DNA of 64,000 nucleotides, taken from positions 32,284,753 through 32,348,752 of the forward strand of contig AP025062.1 of the NCBI GenBank assembly GCA_036186865.1. The letters run 5' to 3'. This DNA is from Eustoma russellianum. Lineage: Eukaryota; Streptophyta; Magnoliopsida; Gentianales; Gentianaceae. The stretch's first letter is position 1; each line of letters opens with the position of its first letter. The notes under the pieces were generated by a model. The model was not told the origin of the DNA. It did no database searches and was given only the letters and a program-made list of their open reading frames with translations. Positions 47,043 to 57,828 of the stretch are shown piece by piece. Position numbers and translations under genes: made by a program.

Positions 47043-50000
47043 TGTAGAAATATGAGGGTTTGAGTGATTTCAAAATAAAGAAATTTGAGTATATATATAT
47101 ATATATTAACGTTGGATATATATATATATACACAAGTGTACATGTATGCATGATAACTTGCCTTATTTAGCTTATATATTATGTTGCCGTACTAACGAGC
47201 CATGAAGCGTTAAAGCTTACATCATATGGCGAACATTTGTTGAGTTTATACTATTTTCAGGTGCCACAATTAATGAACTAAAGTAGTTCATTAAGTGAAG
47301 TACTTAGTTTAATAAACTAAGTAGTTCATTAAAGGAAGATGCATTTGGAAAAGGCATAAAGGCAACATGGCTATGGAAGGAAAGTTCTCTCCTCCTCCCC
47401 ACATCATTTCACACGCCATATATACACAATATATATATATTTTCAGATTTTTTTTAAAGGCACATACACACTTATTCCAACGTACTATCGACACGTTATA
47501 TATCTTACGAACGTACGTTTACGTCATACCACTATACTTAACTCATATTTATGAGTATATTCAGATCTTATATCATATGATATAAGATATGGTGATGACA
47601 AATTAAATACGACACGATAAAAGGTTCTAAACCGAAATTTGTCGTATCGGGCGATACCGAAACTTCGCCAACGTGTCACGTACTTGCCATAAATAAATGG
47701 CCAGCCCATATACATCAAAATTTATAAAAAAAAATTTCGTGCCATACACTATACATTGAGACAAAAATACTTTCCATGTTGGCACACACAAATCACCCCA
47801 CATTTAGGCCAAAATGTGAAGATTCCAATTTTATTTTTGTCACATGTTTATGGTGCCTACTTTAAATCAGCCAAGTGCTGAAAATTAAAGTATATATTAT
47901 ATATATTATGTATAACATAATATATATAGCATGTGCAAACGTTGGAATTTAAATTAGAGAAAAATCGGGTAATCGATAAATATCGAAAATTCGGTTTTCT
48001 ACGCACTTGACATGGAACGTTTTTCTTGAACATGATGTGGCACGTATCTAGACACTTTTTACATATAATATACATCTTAAAGTGTTCTAGAAAATTAAAT
48101 TAAGGGCTGATTGGAATATTACATGTGTGTAATATTAAATGTGCACTATTTTTCAAAGTTAGCAAAAATAAATTTCAGCACAAGCATATACACACTTAAA
48201 CGTCACCCTAGCTGAGATGGAGCACATATGGAGCCTTGTTGGCATGTTGATTGGTCAAGAATCAATCATACAATGTTGATGAATCAAAGAGAGAAGCTAC
48301 AAAAGGTAAGTTTTCAACATATACCTCTCTTATATCACATGCTGAAAATTTCAGCATGTCACACTAGTTGTGGACGTTTTCTTCAACCTTAAGGAATATA
48401 TTTTGTTAATTTTGCATTAAGGAATAAATCAAATGAGTTATGGAAATGTTTTGAATACTTTATGGAATAAAGGAAGTGATATTTTTGAATATCACACATG
48501 CTGAAAAATTCAGCATGTGTGTAGTGTATATGGCCGAAATATAGGCCACATGGTTGTCAAATTTTATTCTATACATGATGAGAATATTGTATACTTAATG
48601 TTGATTGAATTCTTAAATTAAAACAATGCAAAATAGGCAACATTTTGAAGAAAAAGTGGATGTTACACATGCTGAAATTTCAGCATGTGCAAGACATGTT
48701 TATGGCCGAATGAAGTCTCCCTTTGGTGTCCAAGTTCATTCTCAATCTTGTAGCAAGACTTGCCTTAAATAATGGATGTATTTTTATGGAAGAAATTCAA
48801 AGAAAAATGGAAGAAATTCAGATTTATTTCATGTGGTTAATGCTGAAAATTTCAGCATTGAAATCCTTGTGCTGGCCGAATTTTGGTGAGTTGGAAAGAG
48901 AGATTTTTGTGTCTCAAACTTTATGACATATTGTGACTATTTTGGCATGATTTGATAATTGATTATTTGGCATATATTTAGTGTTTTTTTCAGAATATCC
49001 ATGTCATCAAATGATGACAACAATGAGCCAATCAAGAGGTGCCAAGTAAGCAATGACTAATTGATGGTCCAATGGAGTGATGCCAAGTAAGCAAAATGTT
49101 GTCACTATGATGTCTCACACCCTCTCAAGCAATTAAAAGGAAATTTTCAAGAGGGGGACAAGCATAGGGGTGGACGGCTGCAAGTCATAAAAAGGGAAGA
49201 GAAGAACAAACAAAAACAAGAAGAAGATTTGCATTCAAAAGTGATCAAAGAGCCAAAGCCTTCTTCTCCTACACTTTCTTTCTTTCTTCTCTTGTACAAA
49301 GCCTATTGTATTTCATTTCTTTCATTCTTGAATAGGCTTCATAGAAACCACCATTCATTCATCTTTGTACAAGATTGATCAAGGTGTGATCAATCTTCAT
49401 TCTAGCGAGGTGGTGGTGTTCGTGACAATTGTATTCACGTACAAGGTTTGTAAAGGGTTGGAGTTGGTGTGTAACTCCATCAACCCTGTGGTAAGGTGTT
49501 TTTGAGTTGTGTGATTAGTGTGAACCAAGGAAGGTGTTCCTTGAAGACTGGAGTAGGTTGTTGATAACCGAACCAGTATAAAATTCTTGGTGCAATTTAC
49601 TTTCAGCATTTACGTTTCAGTTTCTGCGCTGTTTACTTATATTGTTGACGTTCGTAAAAATAGTAAACGTTTTCTAAAAATTATAAAATTTTCCAGAAAC
49701 ATACATAAACGTTCTAGGGTTAATTTGGCACAAGTTTCAACCCTTTTGGACAAGTATAAGTCATTCAAACATCAAAAGTTCTGAGACTGGTGCAGTCTGA
49801 TTTTCAGACTTGCAAAGGTTGAGACTTTGGGTGTATTTGACCTACTTCCCAAAAGAATTTTCAAAAACTGTTTTAACCCATTGAAATATAGTGTGTGAAG
49901 AGTTATTGGTCAAATTTTCAGATCATTTGGACATTCACACAATTAGGAATTAATTTTTCAAAACCATCTACCGTTTCTGGCAGAATTGCACAATCTGAGT

Positions 50001-50263
50001 GCCAACGGTTTTGAAGGGGTTAAAGGTTGAATTTTGATTTGAAATTTTTAGGGGACCCTCACAACATCTGAGGCTAAGTTCTCTCAAAATTTCATAATTT
50101 TTGGAGACCTCTAACCTAGTTTTAAAAACGTTTTAAAACTGGTCCTGAAAACAGAAACTGTTTTCAGAACTTGAATTGTTCAAGTTTAAAGAAATTTTAA
50201 AAACCACATTTTCCGCACCCACTATTCAACCCCCCCTTCTAGTGGTGCCTTGCAGATCCTACA
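47043..50263 (+). repeat. Element 4 5' LTR (3221 bp)
   Basis: From TGTAGAAATATG to CTTGCAGATCCTACA. Related to, but clearly diverged from, the LTRs of elements 1 and 3. Contains a perfect 24-bp palindrome at 47565-47588 and the four-palindrome array 48336-48859. CATAAATAAATGG near 47687 is a weak TATA candidate. Non-coding. Confidence 0.95.
48336..48859. repeat. Four phased palindromes in element 4 LTR
   Basis: Palindromes at 48336-48359, 48494-48520, 48666-48689 and 48839-48859, all built on ATGCTGAAA and its mirror. Centres are about 160, 170 and 172 bp apart. The third is a perfect 24-bp inverted repeat. Repeated at 53819-54342 in the 3' LTR. Confidence 0.9.
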
Positions 50264-50265
50264 AT

Positions 50266-50277
50266 TGGTATCAGAGC
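50266..50277 (+). promoter_or_regulatory. Primer binding site, element 4
   Basis: Perfect TGGTATCAGAGC, two bases after the LTR end. Confidence 0.95.
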
Positions 50278-50317
50278 GCAGGAACACTCACTTCAAAGAA
50301 TCCAACGATTCAGTGAG

Positions 50318-52228
50318 ATGGCATCCACTAGTCATAGCACCGTGCAAGAAGGAATGTCAACCATAAGGCCTCCTTTGTTTGACGGTGAGTCTTTCGTTCA
50401 ATGGAAGGTAAGAATGAAACTTTTCTTTATGGCAATAGATATTGATCTTTGGTCGATTATAGAAGATGGTCCTTTTGTTCCATCTAAGTCATCCACCGTA
50501 GACGGAGTCACATTAGAAGTCATTAAAACTAGACAAGAATATACAAGTGATGATAAAAAGAAACTTAGCATGAATGCTAAAGCCATGCAACTATTATTAA
50601 ATGGCCTAAGTAAAAGTGAGGCTAGTTACGTGTCAAATTGTTCTAGTGCTCAAGAGATGTGGCATATTCTTGAAATGAAACATGAAGGGACTAGCCAAGT
50701 AAAGGAGTCCAAAATTAACATGCTCATGTCCACACTTGAGTCTTTTAAATTATTGCCCAACGAGTCTATTGTAGATATGGATCTTCGTTTGACTAACATC
50801 TACAACTCTCTTGAGTCTCTTGGTAAGGCTTTTACTACGCAGGAAAAGGTGCAGAAAGTTCTACGAAGCCTTCCTTCTGAATGGGACCCTAAAGTAACGG
50901 CCATAGAAGAAAGCAAAGAGACCAAATCAATTAAAATGGAAGAACTAATCGGATCACTTAAGGTATATGAAAACAAACTCGCTTTAAGACATTCTGAGTC
51001 TATTTCTAATAATGATAGGGCCATAGCATTTAAATCAAATGAATACGTCGTAGATGATAGTGATACAGATTCCGATGACGAGGACTTAATCACAATGGCT
51101 AAGAGATTAAGAAAAATATTGAGAAAATCGATCAAACATAAGTCCACCTCATCTAAGGATCATAAAAATAAAAATAAAGAAATAAAGTGCTATGAATGCG
51201 GCAAACTTGGACATCTATCATATGACTGCCCTAATAAAGAAAAACAAACAAACAAATACCCTGACAAGGATTGGAACAAGAATAGACTCGTCTCAGAACC
51301 TAAGCAAAGGAGAAGAGCATTCAAAGCCTCCACATGGAGTGACTCATCAGACTCTGAAACTGAGACCGAAAAGGAGACCGCTCAAGTTTGCTTCGCTTCA
51401 AAGGCATCAAATGAGGTATCATCTGATTCTGACTCTGACTCTGAACCTTCTTACGATGATCTTTTTAGTCAATATCTTGAGTTACATAAATTTTCAAAGA
51501 CTCTTGCAAAAGAAAAGAAACGATTAATTGAAGACAAGAAACTGTTAGAATCTTCTAACGAGAATCTTGTCGCTCAATTAAACGATTCTAAAGAAGAGTC
51601 ATCTTGCATCATCAATGAATTAAAGATAGAGATTTCATCTTTGACCACTCAAAACAATGAAATGAAATCAGAGATTTCAAGGTTGAAATCAAAGAATACT
51701 GATTTAGAGAAAATGTTGAAACAATTTGATACGGGATCGAACATGCTAGATCACATCATTTCTACTCAAAAGCATGATGGTAACAAAACCGGACTAGGAT
51801 ACATTGAGAAAAGTAAGCCACAAAATAAACCAACAAAATTCATCACATCTAAGAAAATAGATGCATCAAAGACATATGTGGCATCTAAGAAGACGCATAG
51901 GCCTTCTCTTATGACATCTCAATGTGCTTTTTCTTCGCATCATGCAAAATATAATTATGTGCCATATAGGTATGAGAAGAAACAAGTAATGCATACGCGA
52001 CACTCGTATCACAAGAATACATCTAGATCACATCCTGTGCATGCAAACCGAAATGCTTATCAAAAACAGAAACCACACTACATGCATGATGGGATTCTTG
52101 GCCAAAGGCCAAATACAGTTGCACCGAAAGTATATTATGTTGCCTTCTCATCATCTTTCTCACCTTTTGGAAGACCTAGAAAGGTCACCCAAATGTGGGT
52201 ACCAAAAGGGACAGTTTCAAAGGGTTAA
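50318..52228 (+). CDS. gag: Intact Sirevirus Gag (636 aa)
   Basis: Structural precursor that packages element RNA into virus-like particles. The first ATG after the primer site opens the frame, 55 bases from the LTR. The N-terminal part (PPLFDGESFVQWK, then the IDLWSIIEDGPF and LPSEWDPKV blocks, residues 1-230) is the copia capsid-like domain. A CCHC knuckle CYECGKLGHLSYDC lies at residues 291-304 with all four ligands. An acidic Ser/Asp stretch follows (about 350-375), then a coiled coil of about 100 residues (378-477), known from Sireviruses. The C-terminus is basic and aromatic and ends in WVPKG near residue 630. Unlike its relatives here it has no stop or frameshift, and it keeps Trp where elements 3 and B have TGA. 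No pol frame follows. Full-length function is inferred, not shown. Confidence 0.95.
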   Translation: MASTSHSTVQEGMSTIRPPLFDGESFVQWKVRMKLFFMAIDIDLWSIIEDGPFVPSKSSTVDGVTLEVIKTRQEYTSDDKKKLSMNAKAMQLLLNGLSKSEASYVSNCSSAQEMWHILEMKHEGTSQVKESKINMLMSTLESFKLLPNESIVDMDLRLTNIYNSLESLGKAFTTQEKVQKVLRSLPSEWDPKVTAIEESKETKSIKMEELIGSLKVYENKLALRHSESISNNDRAIAFKSNEYVVDDSDTDSDDEDLITMAKRLRKILRKSIKHKSTSSKDHKNKNKEIKCYECGKLGHLSYDCPNKEKQTNKYPDKDWNKNRLVSEPKQRRRAFKASTWSDSSDSETETEKETAQVCFASKASNEVSSDSDSDSEPSYDDLFSQYLELHKFSKTLAKEKKRLIEDKKLLESSNENLVAQLNDSKEESSCIINELKIEISSLTTQNNEMKSEISRLKSKNTDLEKMLKQFDTGSNMLDHIISTQKHDGNKTGLGYIEKSKPQNKPTKFITSKKIDASKTYVASKKTHRPSLMTSQCAFSSHHAKYNYVPYRYEKKQVMHTRHSYHKNTSRSHPVHANRNAYQKQKPHYMHDGILGQRPNTVAPKVYYVAFSSSFSPFGRPRKVTQMWVPKGTVSKG

Positions 52229-52317
52229 ATAAATAACCCTTATGAAAGCACGTATATGAAATCCATGATTTTCTTTTCTTCATCTTTACAGGAATCTTTT
52301 GATTTGCTTTCCAAAAT

Positions 52318-52525
52318 AAAGGGGGAGAGAAAGCATGATTTAAGGGGGAGAGAGAGAGATTTAAGGGGGAGAGAGATCACTGATTGATCCTAATTGCATG
52401 AATCAAGGGGGAGCCGGATTTGAAATTCGAAATTCAAATTTCAAATCTGTGCATAATTCAAGGGGGAGAGTTGACACTTAAATCATGTACACTAGTTATT
52501 TTGAAAATCATCAAAAGGGGGAGAT
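52318..52525 (+). other. Polypurine tract cluster, element 4
   Basis: Six tracts of the type AAGGGGGAGA (near 52319, 52343, 52363, 52406, 52461 and 52514). The last abuts the 3' LTR. Four of them are followed by GAGAG extensions. Confidence 0.85.
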
Positions 52526-55500
52526 TGTAGAAATATGAGGGTTTGAGTGATTTCAAAATAAAGAAATTTGAGTATATATATATATATATTAACGTTGGAT
52601 ATATATATATATACACAAGTGTACATGTATGCATGATAACTTGCCTTATTTAGCTTATATATTATGTTGCCGTACTAACGAGCCATGAAGCGTTAAAGCT
52701 TACATCATATGGCGAACATTTGTTGAGTTTATACTATTTTCAGGTGCCACAATTAATGAACTAAAGTAGTTCATTAAGTGAAGTACTTAGTTTAATAAAC
52801 TAAGTAGTTCATTAAAGGAAGATGCATTTGGAAAAGGCATAAAGGCAACATGGCTATGGAAGGAAAGTTCTCTCCTCCTCCCCACATCATTTCACACGCC
52901 ATATATACACAATATATATATATTTTCAGATTTTTTTTAAAGGCACATACACACTTATTCCAACGTACTATCGACACGTTATATATCTTACGAACGTACG
53001 TTTACGTCATACCACTATACTTAACTCATATTTATGAGTATATTCAGATCTTATATCATATGATATAAGATATGGTGATGACAAATTAAATACGACACGA
53101 TAAAAGGTTCTAAACCGAAATTTGTCGTATCGGGCGATACCGAAACTTCGCCAACGTGTCACGTACTTGCCATAAATAAATGGCCAGCCCATATACATCA
53201 AAATTTATAAAAAAAAATTTCGTGCCATACACTATACATTGAGACAAAAATACTTTCCATGTTGGCACACACAAATCACCCCACATTTAGGCCAAAATGT
53301 GAAGATTCCAATTTTATTTTTGTCACATGTTTATGGTGCCTACTTTAAATCAGCCAAGTGCTGAAAATTAAAGTATATATTATATATATTATGTATAACA
53401 TAATATATATAGCATGTGCAAACGTTGGAATTTAAATTAGAGAAAAATCGGGTAATCGATAAATATCGAAAATTCGGTTTTCTACGCACTTGACATGGAA
53501 CGTTTTTCTTGAACATGATGTGGCACGTATCTAGACACTTTTTACATATAATATACATCTTAAAGTGTTCTAGAAAATTAAATTAAGGGCTGATTGGAAT
53601 ATTACATGTGTGTAATATTAAATGTGCACTATTTTTCAAAGTTAGCAAAAATAAATTTCAGCACAAGCATATACACACTTAAACGTCACCCTAGCTGAGA
53701 TGGAGCACATATGGAGCCTTGTTGGCATGTTGATTGGTCAAGAATCAATCATACAATGTTGATGAATCAAAGAGAGAAGCTACAAAAGGTAAGTTTTCAA
53801 CATATACCTCTCTTATATCACATGCTGAAAATTTCAGCATGTCACACTAGTTGTGGACGTTTTCTTCAACCTTAAGGAATATATTTTGTTAATTTTGCAT
53901 TAAGGAATAAATCAAATGAGTTATGGAAATGTTTTGAATACTTTATGGAATAAAGGAAGTGATATTTTTGAATATCACACATGCTGAAAAATTCAGCATG
54001 TGTGTAGTGTATATGGCCGAAATATAGGCCACATGGTTGTCAAATTTTATTCTATACATGATGAGAATATTGTATACTTAATGTTGATTGAATTCTTAAA
54101 TTAAAACAATGCAAAATAGGCAACATTTTGAAGAAAAAGTGGATGTTACACATGCTGAAATTTCAGCATGTGCAAGACATGTTTATGGCCGAATGAAGTC
54201 TCCCTTTGGTGTCCAAGTTCATTCTCAATCTTGTAGCAAGACTTGCCTTAAATAATGGATGTATTTTTATGGAAGAAATTCAAAGAAAAATGGAAGAAAT
54301 TCAGATTTATTTCATGTGGTTAATGCTGAAAATTTCAGCATTGAAATCCTTGTGCTGGCCGAATTTTGGTGAGTTGGAAAGAGAGATTTTTGTGTCTCAA
54401 ACTTTATGACATATTGTGACTATTTTGGCATGATTTGATAATTGATTATTTGGCATATATTTAGTGTTTTTTTCAGAATATCCATGTCATCAAATGATGA
54501 CAACAATGAGCCAATCAAGAGGTGCCAAGTAAGCAATGACTAATTGATGGTCCAATGGAGTGATGCCAAGTAAGCAAAATGTTGTCACTATGATGTCTCA
54601 CACCCTCTCAAGCAATTAAAAGGAAATTTTCAAGAGGGGGACAAGCATAGGGGTGGACGGCTGCAAGTCATAAAAAGGGAAGAGAAGAACAAACAAAAAC
54701 AAGAAGAAGATTTGCATTCAAAAGTGATCAAAGAGCCAAAGCCTTCTTCTCCTACACTTTCTTTCTTTCTTCTCTTGTACAAAGCCTATTGTATTTCATT
54801 TCTTTCATTCTTGAATAGGCTTCATAGAAACCACCATTCATTCATCTTTGTACAAGATTGATCAAGGTGTGATCAATCTTCATTCTAGCGAGGTGGTGGT
54901 GTTCGTGACAATTGTATTCACGTACAAGGTTTGTAAAGGGTTGGAGTTGGTGTGTAACTCCATCAACCCTGTGGTAAGGTGTTTTTGAGTTGTGTGATTA
55001 GTGTGAACCAAGGAAGGTGTTCCTTGAAGACTGGAGTAGGTTGTTGATAACCGAACCAGTATAAAATTCTTGGTGCAATTTACTTTCAGCATTTACGTTT
55101 CAGTTTCTGCGCTGTTTACTTATATTGTTGACGTTCGTAAAAATAGTAAACGTTTTCTAAAAATTATAAAATTTTCCAGAAACATACATAAACGTTCTAG
55201 GGTTAATTTGGCACAAGTTTCAACCCTTTTGGACAAGTATAAGTCATTCAAACATCAAAAGTTCTGAGACTGGTGCAGTCTGATTTTCAGACTTGCAAAG
55301 GTTGAGACTTTGGGTGTATTTGACCTACTTCCCAAAAGAATTTTCAAAAACTGTTTTAACCCATTGAAATATAGTGTGTGAAGAGTTATTGGTCAAATTT
55401 TCAGATCATTTGGACATTCACACAATTAGGAATTAATTTTTCAAAACCATCTACCGTTTCTGGCAGAATTGCACAATCTGAGTGCCAACGGTTTTTGAAG

Positions 55501-55747
55501 GGGTTAAAGGTTGAATTTTGATTTGAAATTTTTAGGGGACCCTCACAACATCTGAGGCTAAGTTCTCTCAAAATTTCATAATTTTTGGAGACCTCTAACC
55601 TAGTTTTAAAAACGTTTTAAAACTGGTCCTGAAAACAGAAACTGTTTTCAGAACTTGAATTGTTCAAGTTTAAAGAAATTTTAAAAACCACATTTTCCGC
55701 ACCCACTATTCAACCCCCCCTTCTAGTGGTGCCTTGCAGATCCTACA
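52526..55747 (+). repeat. Element 4 3' LTR (3222 bp)
   Basis: Copy of the 5' LTR with one extra T near 55494. Same palindromes at offset 5483. Followed by the GATAA target duplication. Non-coding. Confidence 0.95.
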
Positions 55748-55752
55748 GATAA

Positions 55753-57145
55753 TAGCAAGGGATAATACTCCACTATCCTCTTAAATTCTTGGTATAAACA
55801 TAGGACATGTGAGGCTGAAAAATTCAAACAAAAACAACTCCAAAACAGTCCACTCCAGCCGTTGGTTATCACATTGAATTGTCCAAAAATTAATCTTGAT
55901 TATCCTTTGTAAAATGAAGATAATAAGAAAGGATAATGCCATCAAAATACCCTCAACTCCAAGCACAAGAATAGGGCATGTGAGAGCTTCATTTTGACTA
56001 AAAATCTACCACAAATAGCCATATAGCCGTTGGCTATATTTGAAAATATCCTAGTTGGCAATTTTTGCCAACTAGCTCCTTTTTGGTTGGTCCACTTGTC
56101 ACCAACACATAAAATAAGTACACCATCATTCTCACCTGATCATACACGTTTTTAAGCATACATATATGTGTATCAACTCAGATTTTTGAAGAAGAAATCA
56201 ATAGATAATAGTTGACAAGATTATGTCAACGTGTAAAACCAAAATTCTCAATATTTCTTCTTATATGTCATGATCATTTCCACACCTGTAACACCTTTGA
56301 TATCTCTGAATAATGATGATAAACATGCTCTCATAACATATATAAGAGGGTCTTCAAGAAAAAATAGAATGTGACGTCTCAAATCGTCACATATCCAGCT
56401 ATAGTCAATAATATCATCATGTGAGAGAATAAAATAAATAATCACCATATTATCTTCAAATTAATAATAACTCAGCTCTAGAATGAAGATAATAATATGC
56501 TTAAGGGATTCCTTGTGTGAAAACATCAAAAATACCCTCAGGGGTGAAATGACCAAAATGCCCCTGGTATGAGAAAACTCCAGAAATGACCCGGATGGTC
56601 AGAAATAATCATGATATCACCTTCGTCATGATAAATAGTATAATAATACATCCTTGAAATATTTTCACCATGCGATGTTCCTACAAAACTCAAAATTCCA
56701 ATTTTGCCCTTTTTGGTAAGTTGTAGAAACTTCTAAGGCACGTTAGTTCACAATACATTTAAAATCACCAAAAACACATAATATTCACATAATGAACATG
56801 TTTAAATCATATACAAATGAAAAAAAACTAATTTATCAAATTTTAGAAAATTATTTCTAAAAACCCTAGACATCGATCGATCTATCGAAGTGGGGGTTCG
56901 ATTTACATCGATCAATCGATGTGTCTCAGGATTTAGAGATCGATGTCTCACCGTAAGGTCTTGAACTTTCACTGCCTTACATGGATCGATCGATGCGAGG
57001 GATCTATATACATAGATCGATCGATGTGCAACAACCTGAGAGATCGATGTCAACTTTTTCAACTTTTAACACCATGTGTGACATTTTTAAGTATTCACCA
57101 CTTAAAATCATTAATTTCAAAATTATCCAAACATATTTCTCAACA
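55753..57145 (-). repeat. Element B 5' LTR, outer segment
   Basis: Resumes the LTR interrupted at 47042; 1284 + 1393 = 2677 bp in total. Ends TTCTCAACA (reverse complement TGTTGAGAA), followed by AGACG. The GATCGATC cluster at 56872-57050 has a small insertion compared with the 3' LTR. Non-coding. Confidence 0.9.
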
Positions 57146-57150
57146 AGACG

Positions 57151-57828
57151 GATGGACAGTCAGAAAGGACCATTCAGACATTGGAGGATATGTTGAGACC
57201 TTGCGCCATCGGCTTCAAGGGGAACTGGGACAATATGATCAAGCTGATTGAGTTCTCCTACAACAACAGTCATCATAACGCCATTGGCATGGAACCGTTT
57301 TGAGGCGCTCTATGGGCTTAAGTGCAGATCCCCTATCCATTAGGATGAAGTTGGAGAGCGTTCTATCACTGGTCCAGAGCTGGTTGAGTAGGCCAAGGAA
57401 AAGATAAAGTTGATTCGGGAAAGACGTAAGATTGCTCAAGATAGAAGTAAAAGTTGGACAAATTCAAAGAGGCGTCCTCTGGAGTTTACTGTCGGAGATA
57501 AAGTTTACTTGAAGGTGTTACCTATGAAGGGTGTATCACAATTCAGATTGAAGGGCAAGATAGACCTCCATACATAGGCCCCTACGAGGGCTCGAAAGGG
57601 TTGGTTCGTTAGCTACCGATTGGCATTACCTCCAGCATTGGCCCAAGTGCACAATATATTCCATGTTTCTCAGTTGAGAAGGTAAGTTCTGAATCCGAGT
57701 CATGTACTAGACGCACCACCTTTGAGGATCAAATCAGACACATCATATGAAGAGACTCCTGTTCGGAGCATAGACTGCAAGAACCAAGAACGGAGAAGGA
57801 GAATCATTCCATATGTCAAGGTGCGGTG
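57151..57828 (+). pseudogene. Element E part 2: integrase C-terminus and chromodomain start
   Basis: It continues the QTDGQ motif cut at 12276: DGQSERTIQTLEDMLR carries the catalytic Glu, then LIEFSYNNSHHNAIGM. A one-base gain near 57298 shifts the frame, and stops at 57341-57343 (from TGG) and 57389-57391 (from CAG) follow. Then the integrase C-terminal blocks (FTVGDKVYLKVLPMKG, VHNIFHVSQLRR) and the first half of a chromodomain (RSIDCKNQERRRRIIPYVKV). Element F cuts it there; the likely left target duplication is CGGTG (57824-57828). Confidence 0.9.

Larger units (their letters stand above)
47043..55747 (+). mobile_element. Element 4: recent gag-only Sirevirus (family A) with intact gag
   Basis: 8705 bp. 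Perfect target duplication GATAA (47038-47042, 55748-55752). LTRs of 3221 and 3222 bp keep a constant offset of 5483 bases and differ, as far as I can see, by one T in a T run (near 50011 and 55494). The internal region of 2262 bp holds primer site, gag and polypurine tracts only. It must use reverse transcriptase and integrase from another element. Confidence 0.95.
12277..57145 (-). mobile_element. Element B: large Sirevirus (family B) hosting three nested insertions
   Basis: The ends are the reverse complement of TGTTGAG...GGTCCAATA-type LTR termini: TATTAGACC at 12277 and TTCTCAACA ending at 57145. Target duplication AGACG lies at 12272-12276 and 57146-57150. Read on the - strand: 5' LTR (split by element 4), primer site, N-terminal gag, protease to RNase H, a truncated LTR, C-terminal gag, protease to RNase H again (split by element G), then the 3' LTR (split by element 3). 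Without its guests it is about 16 kb. Coding is inactivated in both pol copies. Confidence 0.9.

Noticed and set aside
48723..48926. 67-codon frame, repeated identically at 54206
   Set aside because: It lies in the element 4 LTR. Identity follows from the youth of the LTR pair; part of it is made of the palindrome sequence.
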